Assembly (NCBI RefSeq): GCF_042666435.1
Contig: NZ_JBHTDC010000001.1
Coordinates: 248,001-312,000 of the forward strand
Reading direction: 5' to 3'
DNA: 64,000 bases
From: Allosphingosinicella sp042666435
GTDB taxonomy: Bacteria > Pseudomonadota > Alphaproteobacteria > Sphingomonadales > Sphingomonadaceae
A program made the translations under genes and the position numbers. Under the pieces are notes generated by a model, which was given only the letters and a program-made list of their open reading frames with translations, was not told where the DNA came from and made no database searches. Positions 8,920 to 17,775 of this stretch are shown here, piece after piece; positions within the stretch are counted from its first letter, which is position 1, and each line of letters starts with the position of its first letter.

Positions 8920-10248
8920 CTAGCTCGGATGCGCCTCGGCGATCGGCGTTTCCTCGATGGGCGTCAAAGGCACATCCTCCTCGCCGCGCGAGATGACGAC
9001 GGCGGCGGTGAGGTCGCCGGTCACGTTGAGCGTCGTGCGGCACATGTCGAGGAATCGGTCGACGCCGAGGACGAGGCCGATGCCCTCCGGCGGCACCCCG
9101 ACCATGCCGAGGATCAGGGCCACCACCGGCAGCGAACCCGCCGGCACGCCCGCCGTGCCGATGCCGCCCAGGATGCAGACCAGGAGCACCATCGCCTGCT
9201 GCACCAGGGTCAGCTCGACACCGAAGAACTGGGCGAGGAAGAGAACGGTGACGCCCTCGAAGATGGCGGTGCCGTTCTGGTTGGCGGTGGCGCCGATGGT
9301 GAGGACGAAGCGCGACACGCGCGACGGAAGATGCAGCCGCTCGTCGGCGACCCGCAGCGCGGTCGGCAGGGTGGCGTTGGACGAAGCGGTCGAGAAGGCC
9401 ATGACCATCGCTTCCTGGCTCTCGCGGAAAAAGTGGATGGGGGACATCCTGCCGAGGAAGCGCAGCGCCAGCGGATAGGTGACGAACATGTGGATGCCGA
9501 GCGCGAGCAGAACGACGCCGACATAGGCGCCGAGCCGCACCAGCAGATCCCAGCCGAACACCGCCGCCAGATTGAACATGAAACAGGCGATGGCGATCGG
9601 CGCGAGGCGGATGACGATGCCGATGAGACGCATCGTGACGTGGAAGATACCCTCGATCGTCTCCTGGAGACGCTGCGCGGAGGGGGTGTTAACGAGCAGC
9701 AGCCCGATACCGAAAAAGAGCGCGAAGAACATGATCGCCAGGATGTCGTTCGCGGACGCGGCGGCGAAGACGTTGCTGGGAATGATGTTGAGGAAGGCGG
9801 AGACCCCGGAAGGCGTGTCCGCGCTGGCGGAAACGATCGCGCCCGCCCCTTCGCGGGCGTCGGCGAGCAGAGTTTGGGCGAGCGCGGGATCGACGCCGGC
9901 GCCGGGCTCGAAGATATTCACCACGGCAAGCGCGATGACGACCGCCACCGACGAGATGGCGACGGTAAAGACGAGCGTCTTGATGCCGACCCGCTTCAGC
10001 GACCGCACGTCGCCCATTTCCGCGATGCCGACGACGAGGGCCGAAAAGAGCAGCGGGATCACCAGCATGAACAGCAAGCGGAGGAATATCTGCCCGATGG
10101 GGCCCGTCACATAAGTGGTGACTGCATCCACCCAGGGGGCTCCGGGCGAGGTGACGTGCGCGATCAGGCCGACGACCAGGCCGACGATGAACCCGATCAG
10201 CATCTTCATTTGCAGCGACACGGCGCGGCGCTCTTCAATGGTCGTCAA
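8920..10248 (-). CDS. Dicarboxylate/amino acid:cation symporter (DAACS family)
   Basis: Inner-membrane secondary transporter of the GltP/DctA family, which takes up C4-dicarboxylates or acidic amino acids with H+ or Na+. It is about 442 aa with 8 hydrophobic stretches. Typical motifs are present: the serine-rich re-entrant segment AFSTASSNATLPTALR, the substrate-site stretch NQNGTAIFEGV and the late motif GIGTAGVPAGSLPV. The likely start is the TTG at 10248, directly preceded by GAGGAGGGATT. Another in-frame TTG at 10308 would add 20 polar residues but lacks a ribosome site. It is a single gene between the EF-G paralogue (convergent) and an M24 peptidase. Exact substrate cannot be told. Confidence 0.9.
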   Translation of the reverse strand: MTTIEERRAVSLQMKMLIGFIVGLVVGLIAHVTSPGAPWVDAVTTYVTGPIGQIFLRLLFMLVIPLLFSALVVGIAEMGDVRSLKRVGIKTLVFTVAISSVAVVIALAVVNIFEPGAGVDPALAQTLLADAREGAGAIVSASADTPSGVSAFLNIIPSNVFAAASANDILAIMFFALFFGIGLLLVNTPSAQRLQETIEGIFHVTMRLIGIVIRLAPIAIACFMFNLAAVFGWDLLVRLGAYVGVVLLALGIHMFVTYPLALRFLGRMSPIHFFRESQEAMVMAFSTASSNATLPTALRVADERLHLPSRVSRFVLTIGATANQNGTAIFEGVTVLFLAQFFGVELTLVQQAMVLLVCILGGIGTAGVPAGSLPVVALILGMVGVPPEGIGLVLGVDRFLDMCRTTLNVTGDLTAAVVISRGEEDVPLTPIEETPIAEAHPS

Positions 10249-10347
10249 AAATCCCTCCTCATGCGCCTTTGGCGGACGCTTGTTATTCGGGGCGTCCGCC
10301 GACGACAAGCCGGCTGCGCCCTCTCAATCTCTCGCCCGCGCAGCCCG

Positions 10348-11610
10348 TTAGCCCAGCGGCCGATCCAGCGACGGCGGCGGCTCCGAGAAATAGACCGGGC
10401 CAGCCTCCGTCATATGGAAACAGTCTTCGAGCCGTATGCCGAACTGGCCGGGAATGTAGATGCCCGGCTCGTTGGAAAAGCACATTCCCGGCGCCAGCGG
10501 CGTCGTCTCGCCGCGGACCAGGTTGACCGGCTCGTGGCCGTCGAGGCCGATGCCGTGGCCGGTGCGGTGCGACAGGCCGGGCAGCTTGTAATCGGGGCCG
10601 TAGCCGAGCTTCGCATAATAAGCCCGCACCGCATCGTCGACCGTGCCGGCGGGAACGCCGACGCGCGCCGCTTCGAACGCGATCCGCTGCCCCTCGTGCA
10701 TCTGGTTCCAGACTTCGCGCTGGCGGGGCGCGGGATCGCCGAACACGAAGGTGCGGGAGATATCCGACTGATAGCCTTCGACCGCGCAGCCGCAGTCCAT
10801 CAGCACGATTTCGCCGTCGCGGACCATTTGCGGCTTGCCGCTGCCGTGCGGGTAGGCGCTGGCCTCGCCGAGCAGGACGAGAGCGAATTCCGGGCGGCCG
10901 CCCAGCGCGGTGGTCGCCGCATTCATGATCGCGCTTATGTCGGCGGGCGTCATGCCGCGTTCGATGCGCGGCCGGGTGTGGCGATAGGCGGCGACGGTGA
11001 TGTCGTTCGCCTTTTGCATCAGCGCGATCTCGCTCGCCGACTTGACCATGCGGCAACCCCGGACGACGGGCGCGCCCGAACGGATTTCGACGCCGGGAAG
11101 CGCTTTGCGCAAGCCATCGACGGCGAAGAAGCGGACCGTCTCCTCGATGGCCACCGGCTTTCCCGCCAGCTTGCGCTCGCTGAGCGCGCCGGCAACGAGC
11201 GCGAGCGGATCCTCGTCCTCCTGCCAGGTGCGGATTTCAGCCGGGATGCCCAGGCTCTCGCGCACCGACGGTTCCTCGAAAAAGGGCGTGACGACGAAGG
11301 CGTCGCCCTCGGCGGGCAGGATGGCGGCGGTGAGCCGCTCGCTCCGCCACCATTGAACCCCTGTGAAGTAAGTGAGCGACGCGCCGGGCTCGATCAGCAG
11401 CGCGCCGATTCCCTGCGCTAGCATCAGACGCTGGGCCTTGGCGATTCGTTCGAGCCGCTCGGCCGGGCCGATTGGCACGACATCGCCGGTCATCGGCCGA
11501 AGCTCCACCGCAGGCTGGGCTGCCCAGAGCCGGGGCGCGAGCAGCATCGCGCCGCCCGCCGCCAGAGCCGTCCGGGCGAATTCGCGGCGCCCCAGGAGCC
11601 GCTCAGGCAT
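10348..11610 (-). CDS. M24-family metallopeptidase (Xaa-Pro aminopeptidase-like) with Tat signal
   Basis: A 420-aa pita-bread metallopeptidase likely removing N-terminal residues before proline, or a related dipeptidase. The N-terminus from ATG 11610 carries a twin-arginine signal (GRREFARTAL, then a hydrophobic stretch to LWAAQ), so it is predicted to be exported folded. The metal ligands of the M24 fold are visible: Asp in LMDCGC, Asp in SDISRTF, His in GHGIGLDGHE, Glu in NEPGIY and Glu in RLEDCF. Its ATG overlaps the stop of the upstream glutathione S-transferase gene by 8 nt, so the two are translationally coupled. Start codons further upstream would disrupt the Tat signal. Confidence 0.88.
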   Translation of the reverse strand: MPERLLGRREFARTALAAGGAMLLAPRLWAAQPAVELRPMTGDVVPIGPAERLERIAKAQRLMLAQGIGALLIEPGASLTYFTGVQWWRSERLTAAILPAEGDAFVVTPFFEEPSVRESLGIPAEIRTWQEDEDPLALVAGALSERKLAGKPVAIEETVRFFAVDGLRKALPGVEIRSGAPVVRGCRMVKSASEIALMQKANDITVAAYRHTRPRIERGMTPADISAIMNAATTALGGRPEFALVLLGEASAYPHGSGKPQMVRDGEIVLMDCGCAVEGYQSDISRTFVFGDPAPRQREVWNQMHEGQRIAFEAARVGVPAGTVDDAVRAYYAKLGYGPDYKLPGLSHRTGHGIGLDGHEPVNLVRGETTPLAPGMCFSNEPGIYIPGQFGIRLEDCFHMTEAGPVYFSEPPPSLDRPLG

Positions 11611-12226
11611 AAGCATAAGCGCCGCCCTTCGCGAGCGCCTCGCCATAAGCGGGGCGGGCATGGATGCGCTCCAGCCAGTCGATGAGGTGGGGACGGCTCT
11701 CGTCAAGACCGCCGCGCGAGCGCGAGGCTTCGAGCGGAAAGCTCATCATGACGTCGGCGGCGGTGAACTCGTCGCCGGCGAACCAGTCGCGGGTGGCGAT
11801 CTCGCCCTCCAGCCAGTCGAGATGGCCGTCGAGCATGGCCTGGACGGGTGCTTTAGCGGGTTTGCCGAGCATTCCGAGCCGGCCGACGACGAGCAACGCC
11901 AGCAGCGGCGGCATCATCGACCCCTCGGCATAATGGAGGAAATGACGGTAGCGCAGCACCGCCTCCCGGTTCGGCGGCGGCCCGAGCCGTCCTTCGGCCT
12001 TCTCGACCAGATATTCTACGATCGCGCCCGTTTCGGCGACGACCCGGCCGCCATCCTCGATCACCGGAGACTTGCCGAGCGGGTGGACATTCTTAAGCTC
12101 TGGCGGGGCGAGCATCGTCTTGGGATCGCGGGCGTAGCGGCGGACCTCATAGGGAAGCCCCAGCTCCTCGAGCAGCCACAGCACACGCTGCGACCGCGAA
12201 TTTTCGAGATGATGGACGACGATCAT
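11603..12226 (-). CDS. Glutathione S-transferase
   Basis: A 207-aa cytosolic GST. The thioredoxin-fold N-terminal domain starts MIVVHHLENSRSQRVLWLLEE; the Ser of NSRSQRVLW is in the catalytic position of bacterial GSTs. It contains the cis-proline segment KSPVIEDG and the glutathione-contacting ETGAI. The C-terminal helical domain includes the N-capping-box-like FTAADVMMSF. The ATG at 12226 follows AGGGAGA and matches the family start; an upstream extension of about 117 codons is a spurious read-through. It overlaps the downstream M24 peptidase gene and is divergent from the MFS transporter gene. Substrate is unknown. Confidence 0.92.
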   Translation of the reverse strand: MIVVHHLENSRSQRVLWLLEELGLPYEVRRYARDPKTMLAPPELKNVHPLGKSPVIEDGGRVVAETGAIVEYLVEKAEGRLGPPPNREAVLRYRHFLHYAEGSMMPPLLALLVVGRLGMLGKPAKAPVQAMLDGHLDWLEGEIATRDWFAGDEFTAADVMMSFPLEASRSRGGLDESRPHLIDWLERIHARPAYGEALAKGGAYAYA

Positions 12227-12346
12227 GGCTTCTCCCTGGCCCGTTCCTATTGCAGCTTTTTTCGGCGGGTGGAACCGGGGTTGCCCCGGGGCGCTTCGTC
12301 CGCGATGGGAGCAACCTCCCCCCCGTGGCATCGAAAGCGAGATAGT

Positions 12347-13624
12347 GTGACCGACCGACCCGCGCCGCGCGCCAGTAAGCCTCGGGGCGAGCCCTGGAGC
12401 GGCCCCGGCCTCGGCGAATTCGTCGCCATGATGGCGGCGCTGATGGCGGTGAACGCGCTCGCCATCGATTCGATGCTGCCCGCTTTGCCCGCGATCGGCG
12501 ACGCTTTGGGCGTGTCGGAGGACAATCGCCGCCAGCTGGTCATCACCTTCTACCTGCTCGGCTTCGGCGGCGCGCAACTGCTCTACGGGCCGGTGTCGGA
12601 CCGGGTCGGGCGCAAGGCGATCCTGCTCGGCAGCCTATTCTTCTACGGCGTGTTCGCAATGATGTCGGGGTTGGCGACCAGCTTCGAGATGCTGCTCGCC
12701 GCGCGCTTCCTGCAGGGCGTGTCGGCGGCGGCGACGCGGGTGCTGGTGGTGGCTATCGTGCGCGACCGGTTCCACGGGCCGCAAATGGCGCGGCTGATGA
12801 GCCTCGTCTTCATCGTCTTCATGATCGTGCCGGTGCTGGCGCCCGCTTTCGGCCAGGCGGTGCTGGAGGTGGCGAGCTGGCGGTTCATCTTCATCGGGCT
12901 CGGAGTCTATTGCGGGGCGGTGCTGTTGTGGGGCCTGCTGCGGCTCCCCGAGACGCATCCGCCGGAAAAGAGGCGAGCGCTTTCGCTGCGCAATATCGGC
13001 GGCGCGATCGGGACGACGCTCCGCCACCGGCTGTCGATCGGCAACACGGTCGCGCTGACCCTGGTGATGGGCGGGCTGTTCGCGTTCATCAATTCCATCC
13101 AGCAGATCGTGTTCGACGTGTTCGGCCGGCCCGAATTGATGGCCCTGGTCTTCGCCTGCATCGCGGGGCCGATGGCCTTGAGCTCCTACCTCAACTCGCG
13201 GATCGTCGAGCGAATCGGGTCGCGGCGGATCATGCTGAGCGCGCTGGCGGCGTTCAGCCTGTTCGCGGCGCTCCACCTCCTCCTCGTCGCCTGGCGGGGC
13301 GAATCGCTGTTTGTCTTCATCCTGCTCCAGGCGCTGACCATGGCGTCGTTCGGGCTCATCTCGGCCAATCTCGGCGCGATCGCGATGGAGCCGTTGGGCC
13401 ACATCGCCGGCACCGCATCGTCGGTGCAGGGCATGATCACGACCATCGGCGGCGCGCTGATCGGCCTCGCCATCGGCCAGAGCTTCAACGGGACGACCCT
13501 GCCCTTCCTGGTCGGCTTCACTCTGTGCGGGGCCGCCGCGCTCGGCATCGCCTTGTGGACCAACCGGCCCGAGGAGACGATGCCGGGCACGATCGCCGAC
13601 CTGCCCGACCCCGAGACCCGCTGA
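12347..13624 (+). CDS. Multidrug efflux MFS transporter, Bcr/CflA family
   Basis: A 425-aa inner-membrane drug:proton antiporter of the 12-helix DHA1 Bcr/CflA type. The signature of helix 1, ALAIDSMLPALPAIG, is present, as is the loop 2-3 motif GPVSDRVGRKAILL, followed by LQGVSAAATRVLVVAIVRD typical of Bcr. The start is not certain: a GTG at 12347 gives a short cytoplasmic tail before helix 1 and has only a weak ribosome site, and an ATG further inside is conceivable. The gene is divergent from the GST gene (120-bp gap) and convergent with recA. The exported compound is unknown. Confidence 0.88.
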   Translation: MTDRPAPRASKPRGEPWSGPGLGEFVAMMAALMAVNALAIDSMLPALPAIGDALGVSEDNRRQLVITFYLLGFGGAQLLYGPVSDRVGRKAILLGSLFFYGVFAMMSGLATSFEMLLAARFLQGVSAAATRVLVVAIVRDRFHGPQMARLMSLVFIVFMIVPVLAPAFGQAVLEVASWRFIFIGLGVYCGAVLLWGLLRLPETHPPEKRRALSLRNIGGAIGTTLRHRLSIGNTVALTLVMGGLFAFINSIQQIVFDVFGRPELMALVFACIAGPMALSSYLNSRIVERIGSRRIMLSALAAFSLFAALHLLLVAWRGESLFVFILLQALTMASFGLISANLGAIAMEPLGHIAGTASSVQGMITTIGGALIGLAIGQSFNGTTLPFLVGFTLCGAAALGIALWTNRPEETMPGTIADLPDPETR

Positions 13625-13676
13625 ATGGTCCCAAAGGTCGCGGTGACGGGCGTGTTTTTGGCCTCGAAGCGCGTCC

Positions 13677-14747
13677 TCAGCCGTCGTCTTCCGCGCCGGC
13701 GCCGGTCATCAGGGCTTCGGCGACCTCGTCGGTCTTGCCCCGGATCGCACTTTCGATGCGAGCGGCGATCTCGGGATTGTCGCGCATATAGGTCTTGGAA
13801 TTCTCGCGGCCCTGGCCGATGCGGATCGAATCGTAGCTGAACCAGGCGCCCGATTTCTCGACGATGCCGGCCTTGACGCCGAGATCGAGTATCTCGCCCA
13901 TCTTCGAGATGCCCTGGCCGTACATGATGTCGAACTCGACCTGCTTGAACGGCGGCGCGACCTTGTTCTTGACGACCTTCACCCGGGTGGTGTTGCCAAC
14001 GATGTCGTCGCGGTCCTTGATCTGGCCGGTGCGGCGGATGTCGAGGCGCACGGACGCGTAGAATTTAAGCGCGTTGCCGCCGGTCGTCGTCTCCGGATTG
14101 CCGTACATGACGCCGATCTTCATGCGCAGCTGGTTGATGAAGATGACGATGCACTTGGACTTGGAAATGGAGCCGGTGAGCTTCCGCAGCGACTGGCTCA
14201 TCAGCCTGGCCTGGAGGCCCACATGGCTGTCACCCATCTCGCCCTCGATCTCGGCACGGGGAACGAGCGCGGCGACCGAATCGACCACCAGCACGTCGAT
14301 CGCGTTGGAGCGGACCAGGGTGTCGGTGATTTCGAGCGCCTGCTCGCCGGTGTCGGGCTGCGAGACGATCAGTTCGTCGACGTCGACCCCCAATTTGCGG
14401 GCATAGACCGGATCGAGCGCATGTTCGGCGTCGACGAACGCGGCCGTGCCGCCCATCTTCTGCGCCTCGGCGATAACGTGGAGGGCGAGCGTCGTTTTGC
14501 CCGAGCTTTCCGGCCCGTAGACCTCGATGACGCGGCCGCGCGGCAGGCCGCCGATGCCGAGCGCGATGTCGAGCCCGAGCGAGCCCGTCGAGATCGCCTC
14601 CATCTTCACCGCCTCGCGCGAGCCCAGCTTCATCGCCGAGCCCTTGCCGAAGGCGCGGTCGATCTGCGCCAGGGCGGCGTCGAGGGCTTTCTGCTTGTCC
14701 ATATCTGAAGAATTCCTGTCGGAAACGACTTTCAGCGATGCCACCAT
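13677..14747 (-). CDS. recA: DNA recombination/repair protein RecA
   Basis: ATP-dependent strand-exchange protein and SOS co-protease, 356 aa, full length. Walker A is GPESSGKTTLA, Walker B is VLVVDSVAALVP, and the L1/L2 DNA-binding region includes GEMGDSHVGLQARLMSQ and the switch NPETTTGGNALKF. The N-terminus MVASLKVVSD before MDKQKALDAALA is typical of sphingomonad RecA and supports ATG 14747. The C-terminal tail is short and acidic. A candidate LexA site lies about 70 bp upstream. The gene is convergent with the MFS gene. Confidence 0.99.
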   Translation of the reverse strand: MVASLKVVSDRNSSDMDKQKALDAALAQIDRAFGKGSAMKLGSREAVKMEAISTGSLGLDIALGIGGLPRGRVIEVYGPESSGKTTLALHVIAEAQKMGGTAAFVDAEHALDPVYARKLGVDVDELIVSQPDTGEQALEITDTLVRSNAIDVLVVDSVAALVPRAEIEGEMGDSHVGLQARLMSQSLRKLTGSISKSKCIVIFINQLRMKIGVMYGNPETTTGGNALKFYASVRLDIRRTGQIKDRDDIVGNTTRVKVVKNKVAPPFKQVEFDIMYGQGISKMGEILDLGVKAGIVEKSGAWFSYDSIRIGQGRENSKTYMRDNPEIAARIESAIRGKTDEVAEALMTGAGAEDDG

Positions 14748-14817
14748 GGCCAGGCCTCCCTATTGCGTGCGCGCCACCCATTCAACGCCGAAGCCATGTA
14801 CGTCATTTGTTCCGGCG

Positions 14818-14832
14818 GAACAAGTGGGAAAC
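14818..14832 (-). promoter_or_regulatory. Candidate LexA (SOS) box upstream of recA
   Basis: On the minus strand the sequence is GTTTCCCACTTGTTC, one mismatch from the alphaproteobacterial LexA consensus GTTC-N7-GTTC, 71 bp upstream of the recA start. It overlaps a separate perfect 7-bp palindrome TTGTTCC/GGAACAA (14807-14823). recA is the standard LexA target, so position supports the call. The mismatch in the first half-site and the overlap with the palindrome leave the exact operator uncertain. Confidence 0.5.
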
Positions 14833-14911
14833 AACGGAGTGTCCGATCGTTGCTCGGCGACGACGGAAGGAACAAAGCGTCACCCGCGAGACGGCGCGGA
14901 ACTCTGCGCCC

Positions 14912-15271
14912 TCAGCGCCCGCACGCCGCGGTAAGGGCCGGGTCGATGGCGTCGATCGTATAGGGCTTGGCCAGCACCGGCACCGCGGCATGTTCGGCCG
15001 GCGGCTGCTCGATATGGCCGCCGGTGGCGAGGATGAAGGGAAGGCCCTGCCGCGCCAGCCTGTCGGCCACCGGCCAGACCTTCTCGCCATTCTTCAGATG
15101 CACGTCGATGATCGCGCAGTCGAAGCCGCCTTCCTCGATGCGGGTGAGAGCGTCGAGGACGGTCTCGGCGGTGCCGACGACGCGGTGCCCGAGCGAATCG
15201 AGAAAGTCCTCGAGCATCATCGCGATGAGCGGTTCGTCTTCGATGATGAGGATGTTGCGGCTGAAGGTCAC
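14912..15271 (-). CDS. Single-domain response regulator (CheY-like receiver)
   Basis: A 119-aa stand-alone receiver domain with no output domain. The acidic pocket EDE is at residues 11-13, the phospho-accepting Asp is at 56 (CAIIDVHL), and the conserved Lys is at 102 (VLAKPY). The start is a GTG at 15271, giving MTFSRNILIIEDEP, the usual CheY length; the upstream frame is read-through. It lies 40 bp downstream of cckA in the same orientation, so it may be co-transcribed and phosphorylated by, or draw phosphate from, CckA or another kinase. It is not CtrA (no DNA-binding domain) and not ChpT. Confidence 0.88.
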   Translation of the reverse strand: MTFSRNILIIEDEPLIAMMLEDFLDSLGHRVVGTAETVLDALTRIEEGGFDCAIIDVHLKNGEKVWPVADRLARQGLPFILATGGHIEQPPAEHAAVPVLAKPYTIDAIDPALTAACGR

Positions 15272-15311
15272 GCCCCGAGATTTAGAGCTTGTTCGTTCAA
15301 AATCAAAAAGA

Positions 15312-17732
15312 TTATTTCGCCCGCAGCGCATCCCGGGCGGCTTCGGCGAGCTTGCGGACGGAGAAGGGCTTGGCCAGGAAGGCGACGTTTTCGAGGTCGA
15401 TCGACTTGCGCAGCTGCTCCTCGGCATAGCCGGAGATGAACAGGATCGGCAGGTCGGGATGGGTCTTGCGGGCTTCGCGGACCGTGGTCGGACCGTCCAT
15501 CGTCGGCATGACGACGTCGGAGACCATCAGGTCGACGCCGCCCTCGCGCGCCAATATCTCCAGCGCCGCCTCGCCATTCTCCGCGGTCAGCACTTTATAG
15601 CCGTGGCGGGTGAGCGCGCGCTCCGCCACCGCCCGCACCATCGCCTCGTCCTCGACCAGCAGGATGGTGCCGGTGCCCCACAGCTCGCCTTGCGGCTCGG
15701 GCGCCTTCTCCCGCGCCGCCGCCTGCTTGCCCTCGGTCCGATGGACGGGAAGGTAGATGCTGAAGGCGGTCCCCTCGCCCTCCACCGATTCGGCGAAGAT
15801 GAAGCCGCCCGATTGCTTGACGATGCCGTAGACGGTGGAGAGGCCGAGGCCGGTCCCCTTGCCCACTTCCTTGGTGGTGAAGAAGGGCTCGAAAATCTTG
15901 CCGAGCATGTTGTGCGGAATGCCGGTGCCGGTGTCCGACACCTTGAGCGCGGTATATTCGCCCAAAGGCAGGATATCGCTGCCGATCTTGCGGACGTCCT
16001 CGGTCGAGACGGCGAACGTCTGGAGGGTGAGCGTGCCGGTGCCGTCGCCTTTGCCCTGCATCGCGTCGCGGGCGTTGACGGCGAGGTTGACGATGACCTG
16101 CTCAAGCTGGCCGGGATCGGCGCGGACGGCGCCCAAGTTGCGGCCGTGCTTGACCTGGAGCTTCACCGTCTCGCCGAGCAGGCGCTTCAGGAGGTTGGAG
16201 ACTTCGGAGATGACGTCGGGGAGCTGGAGCACCTGCGGGCGCAATGTCTGCTGACGCGAGAAAGCGAGCAACTGACGCGTCAGGCCGGCGGCGCGGTTCG
16301 AATTGCTGCGGATCTGCTGGATGTCGTCATAGTCGCTGTCGCCGGGCGTGTGGCGCATCAGCATGAGATCGCAATAGCCGAGGATGGCGGTGAGGATATT
16401 GTTGAAATCGTGGGCGACGCCGCCGGCGAGCTGGCCCACCGCCTGCATCTTGGTCGCCTGCGCGACCTGGCGCTTCAGGCGGTCGGCCTCGCTATTGTCC
16501 TTGAGCGACAGGATGACCGCCGCCTCGCCGAGGCCGCGGGCGCCGGCGAGGGTGAGCGCGATCGGCTCTTCGGGGTTCGACCTCAGCCGCACCGCCATGT
16601 CGCTCGACGTCGTCGGGCCGCGCGCGAAGCGGCGCACCGAATCCGATACCGCCGCCTTGTCCTCGTCGACGACGAGGTCGCCGGGATAGAGCGGGCGCGC
16701 GTTGGCGGCGAGGCCCGCGGCCTTCCTGAACGCCTTGTTCAGATAGACGAAGCGGCCGTCGACATTGGCGAGGGCCAGGCCCAGCGGCAGGAAATCGAGC
16801 AGGGCGTTGACGCTGGCGCTCTCCTCCCCGCCAAGCTTGCCGAAACGGCCGGCGGGATCGTCGAGGAGAAGGAACAATGTCAGCGGGTCGCGGCCGTCGG
16901 AGACCGGAATCTGAACGATGCGCAGCGCCAGCCCGCTCTTGCCCTCGCCGGCGAAATGAAAGGCGCCATCCTCGCTCGCGGCCAGCAGGCTGACCAAAGC
17001 CGTCCCGGCGACCGCCGAATCGGCATGGCCGGTCGCCCGGGCGACGAAGGCGCGATTGGCGCTGATCAGATTGCCGGCGCCGTCCGCCAGCGCGGCCATC
17101 ACGCCCGCTTCGCCGATCCGGTTCCCGGCCTCTCCGGCGATCAGGCGATGGGCCTCGCGGACGAGGTCGAAATCCTCGGAACGGACGAACTTCCAGACGA
17201 GATGGTCATCCAGGCCGGCGCGGTCGACATCGGCGCGAAGGGCGAGCCCGTTGACCTGGACCCGCCCGGCCGAAGCGGCGCCGTCGCGACGCGCGTCACG
17301 CCCAGCCGCCCTCAGGCGATCGGGATCCTCGGAGGTCAGCGTCAGCTCGAACGGCGTACCGCGTCCGAACCATTGTTCGTAAGCTTCGTTGGCCGCCACC
17401 ATCGCGCCGGCGGCGTCAGTGATGGCGACCGCCGCGCTGGCGCTGTCGAGCGCCGCCCGGAGCAAGGCGATGTCGACCGGGGCGGGCGCCGGTTCGGCCA
17501 CCGTCCGCGCCCAGACGCGGGCGCGAAGCAGCATCAAGGCGCCGATCCCCGCCAGCCCGGCGAGGAAGGCGCCGGCGAAGGTCGCGTCGCCCACCGTCCA
17601 GAGCAGCAAGGCCGCCGAGGCGATGGCCGCGACGACGGTAGCGAATATGGCCCAGCCGGCGCCGCGACGGGAGGTGTCGGAAGCGAAAGCGGGGGAGGAA
17701 GCGGGACTGGCGATCGGCATGGATGCCGTCAC
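15312..17732 (-). CDS. cckA: Hybrid sensor histidine kinase CckA (cell-cycle phosphorelay)
   Basis: An 806-aa membrane kinase/phosphatase that in alphaproteobacteria feeds the ChpT-CtrA phosphorelay controlling cell cycle, motility and, in several species, gene-transfer-agent production. There are two hydrophobic segments near residues 27-70, PAS-like regions to about 410, and then the HisKA domain with the near-invariant CckA string around H441 (AVGQLAGGVAHDFNN). HATPase boxes are NARDAM, DTGTGI and GTGLGLSTVYGI, and a C-terminal receiver carries Asp739 (VSDVVMPTMDG). A start at Met5 (17720) is equally possible. A single-domain receiver gene follows 40 bp downstream. Confidence 0.93.
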   Translation of the reverse strand: MTASMPIASPASSPAFASDTSRRGAGWAIFATVVAAIASAALLLWTVGDATFAGAFLAGLAGIGALMLLRARVWARTVAEPAPAPVDIALLRAALDSASAAVAITDAAGAMVAANEAYEQWFGRGTPFELTLTSEDPDRLRAAGRDARRDGAASAGRVQVNGLALRADVDRAGLDDHLVWKFVRSEDFDLVREAHRLIAGEAGNRIGEAGVMAALADGAGNLISANRAFVARATGHADSAVAGTALVSLLAASEDGAFHFAGEGKSGLALRIVQIPVSDGRDPLTLFLLLDDPAGRFGKLGGEESASVNALLDFLPLGLALANVDGRFVYLNKAFRKAAGLAANARPLYPGDLVVDEDKAAVSDSVRRFARGPTTSSDMAVRLRSNPEEPIALTLAGARGLGEAAVILSLKDNSEADRLKRQVAQATKMQAVGQLAGGVAHDFNNILTAILGYCDLMLMRHTPGDSDYDDIQQIRSNSNRAAGLTRQLLAFSRQQTLRPQVLQLPDVISEVSNLLKRLLGETVKLQVKHGRNLGAVRADPGQLEQVIVNLAVNARDAMQGKGDGTGTLTLQTFAVSTEDVRKIGSDILPLGEYTALKVSDTGTGIPHNMLGKIFEPFFTTKEVGKGTGLGLSTVYGIVKQSGGFIFAESVEGEGTAFSIYLPVHRTEGKQAAAREKAPEPQGELWGTGTILLVEDEAMVRAVAERALTRHGYKVLTAENGEAALEILAREGGVDLMVSDVVMPTMDGPTTVREARKTHPDLPILFISGYAEEQLRKSIDLENVAFLAKPFSVRKLAEAARDALRAK

Positions 17733-17775
17733 TCATGTGCCGCGCTTCTCCCCCGCGTCAAGCGGCCCGGGACGC

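Noticed and set aside
8929..11421. Long plus-strand open frame opposite the symporter and M24 peptidase genes
   Set aside because: Arg/Asp/Glu/His-rich antisense translation without motifs. The minus-strand genes beneath it have full family signatures. Such frames are common in GC-rich DNA.
14912..15271. Receiver gene as CtrA or ChpT
   Set aside because: Only 119 aa, a receiver without DNA-binding domain, and no histidine phosphotransferase features.
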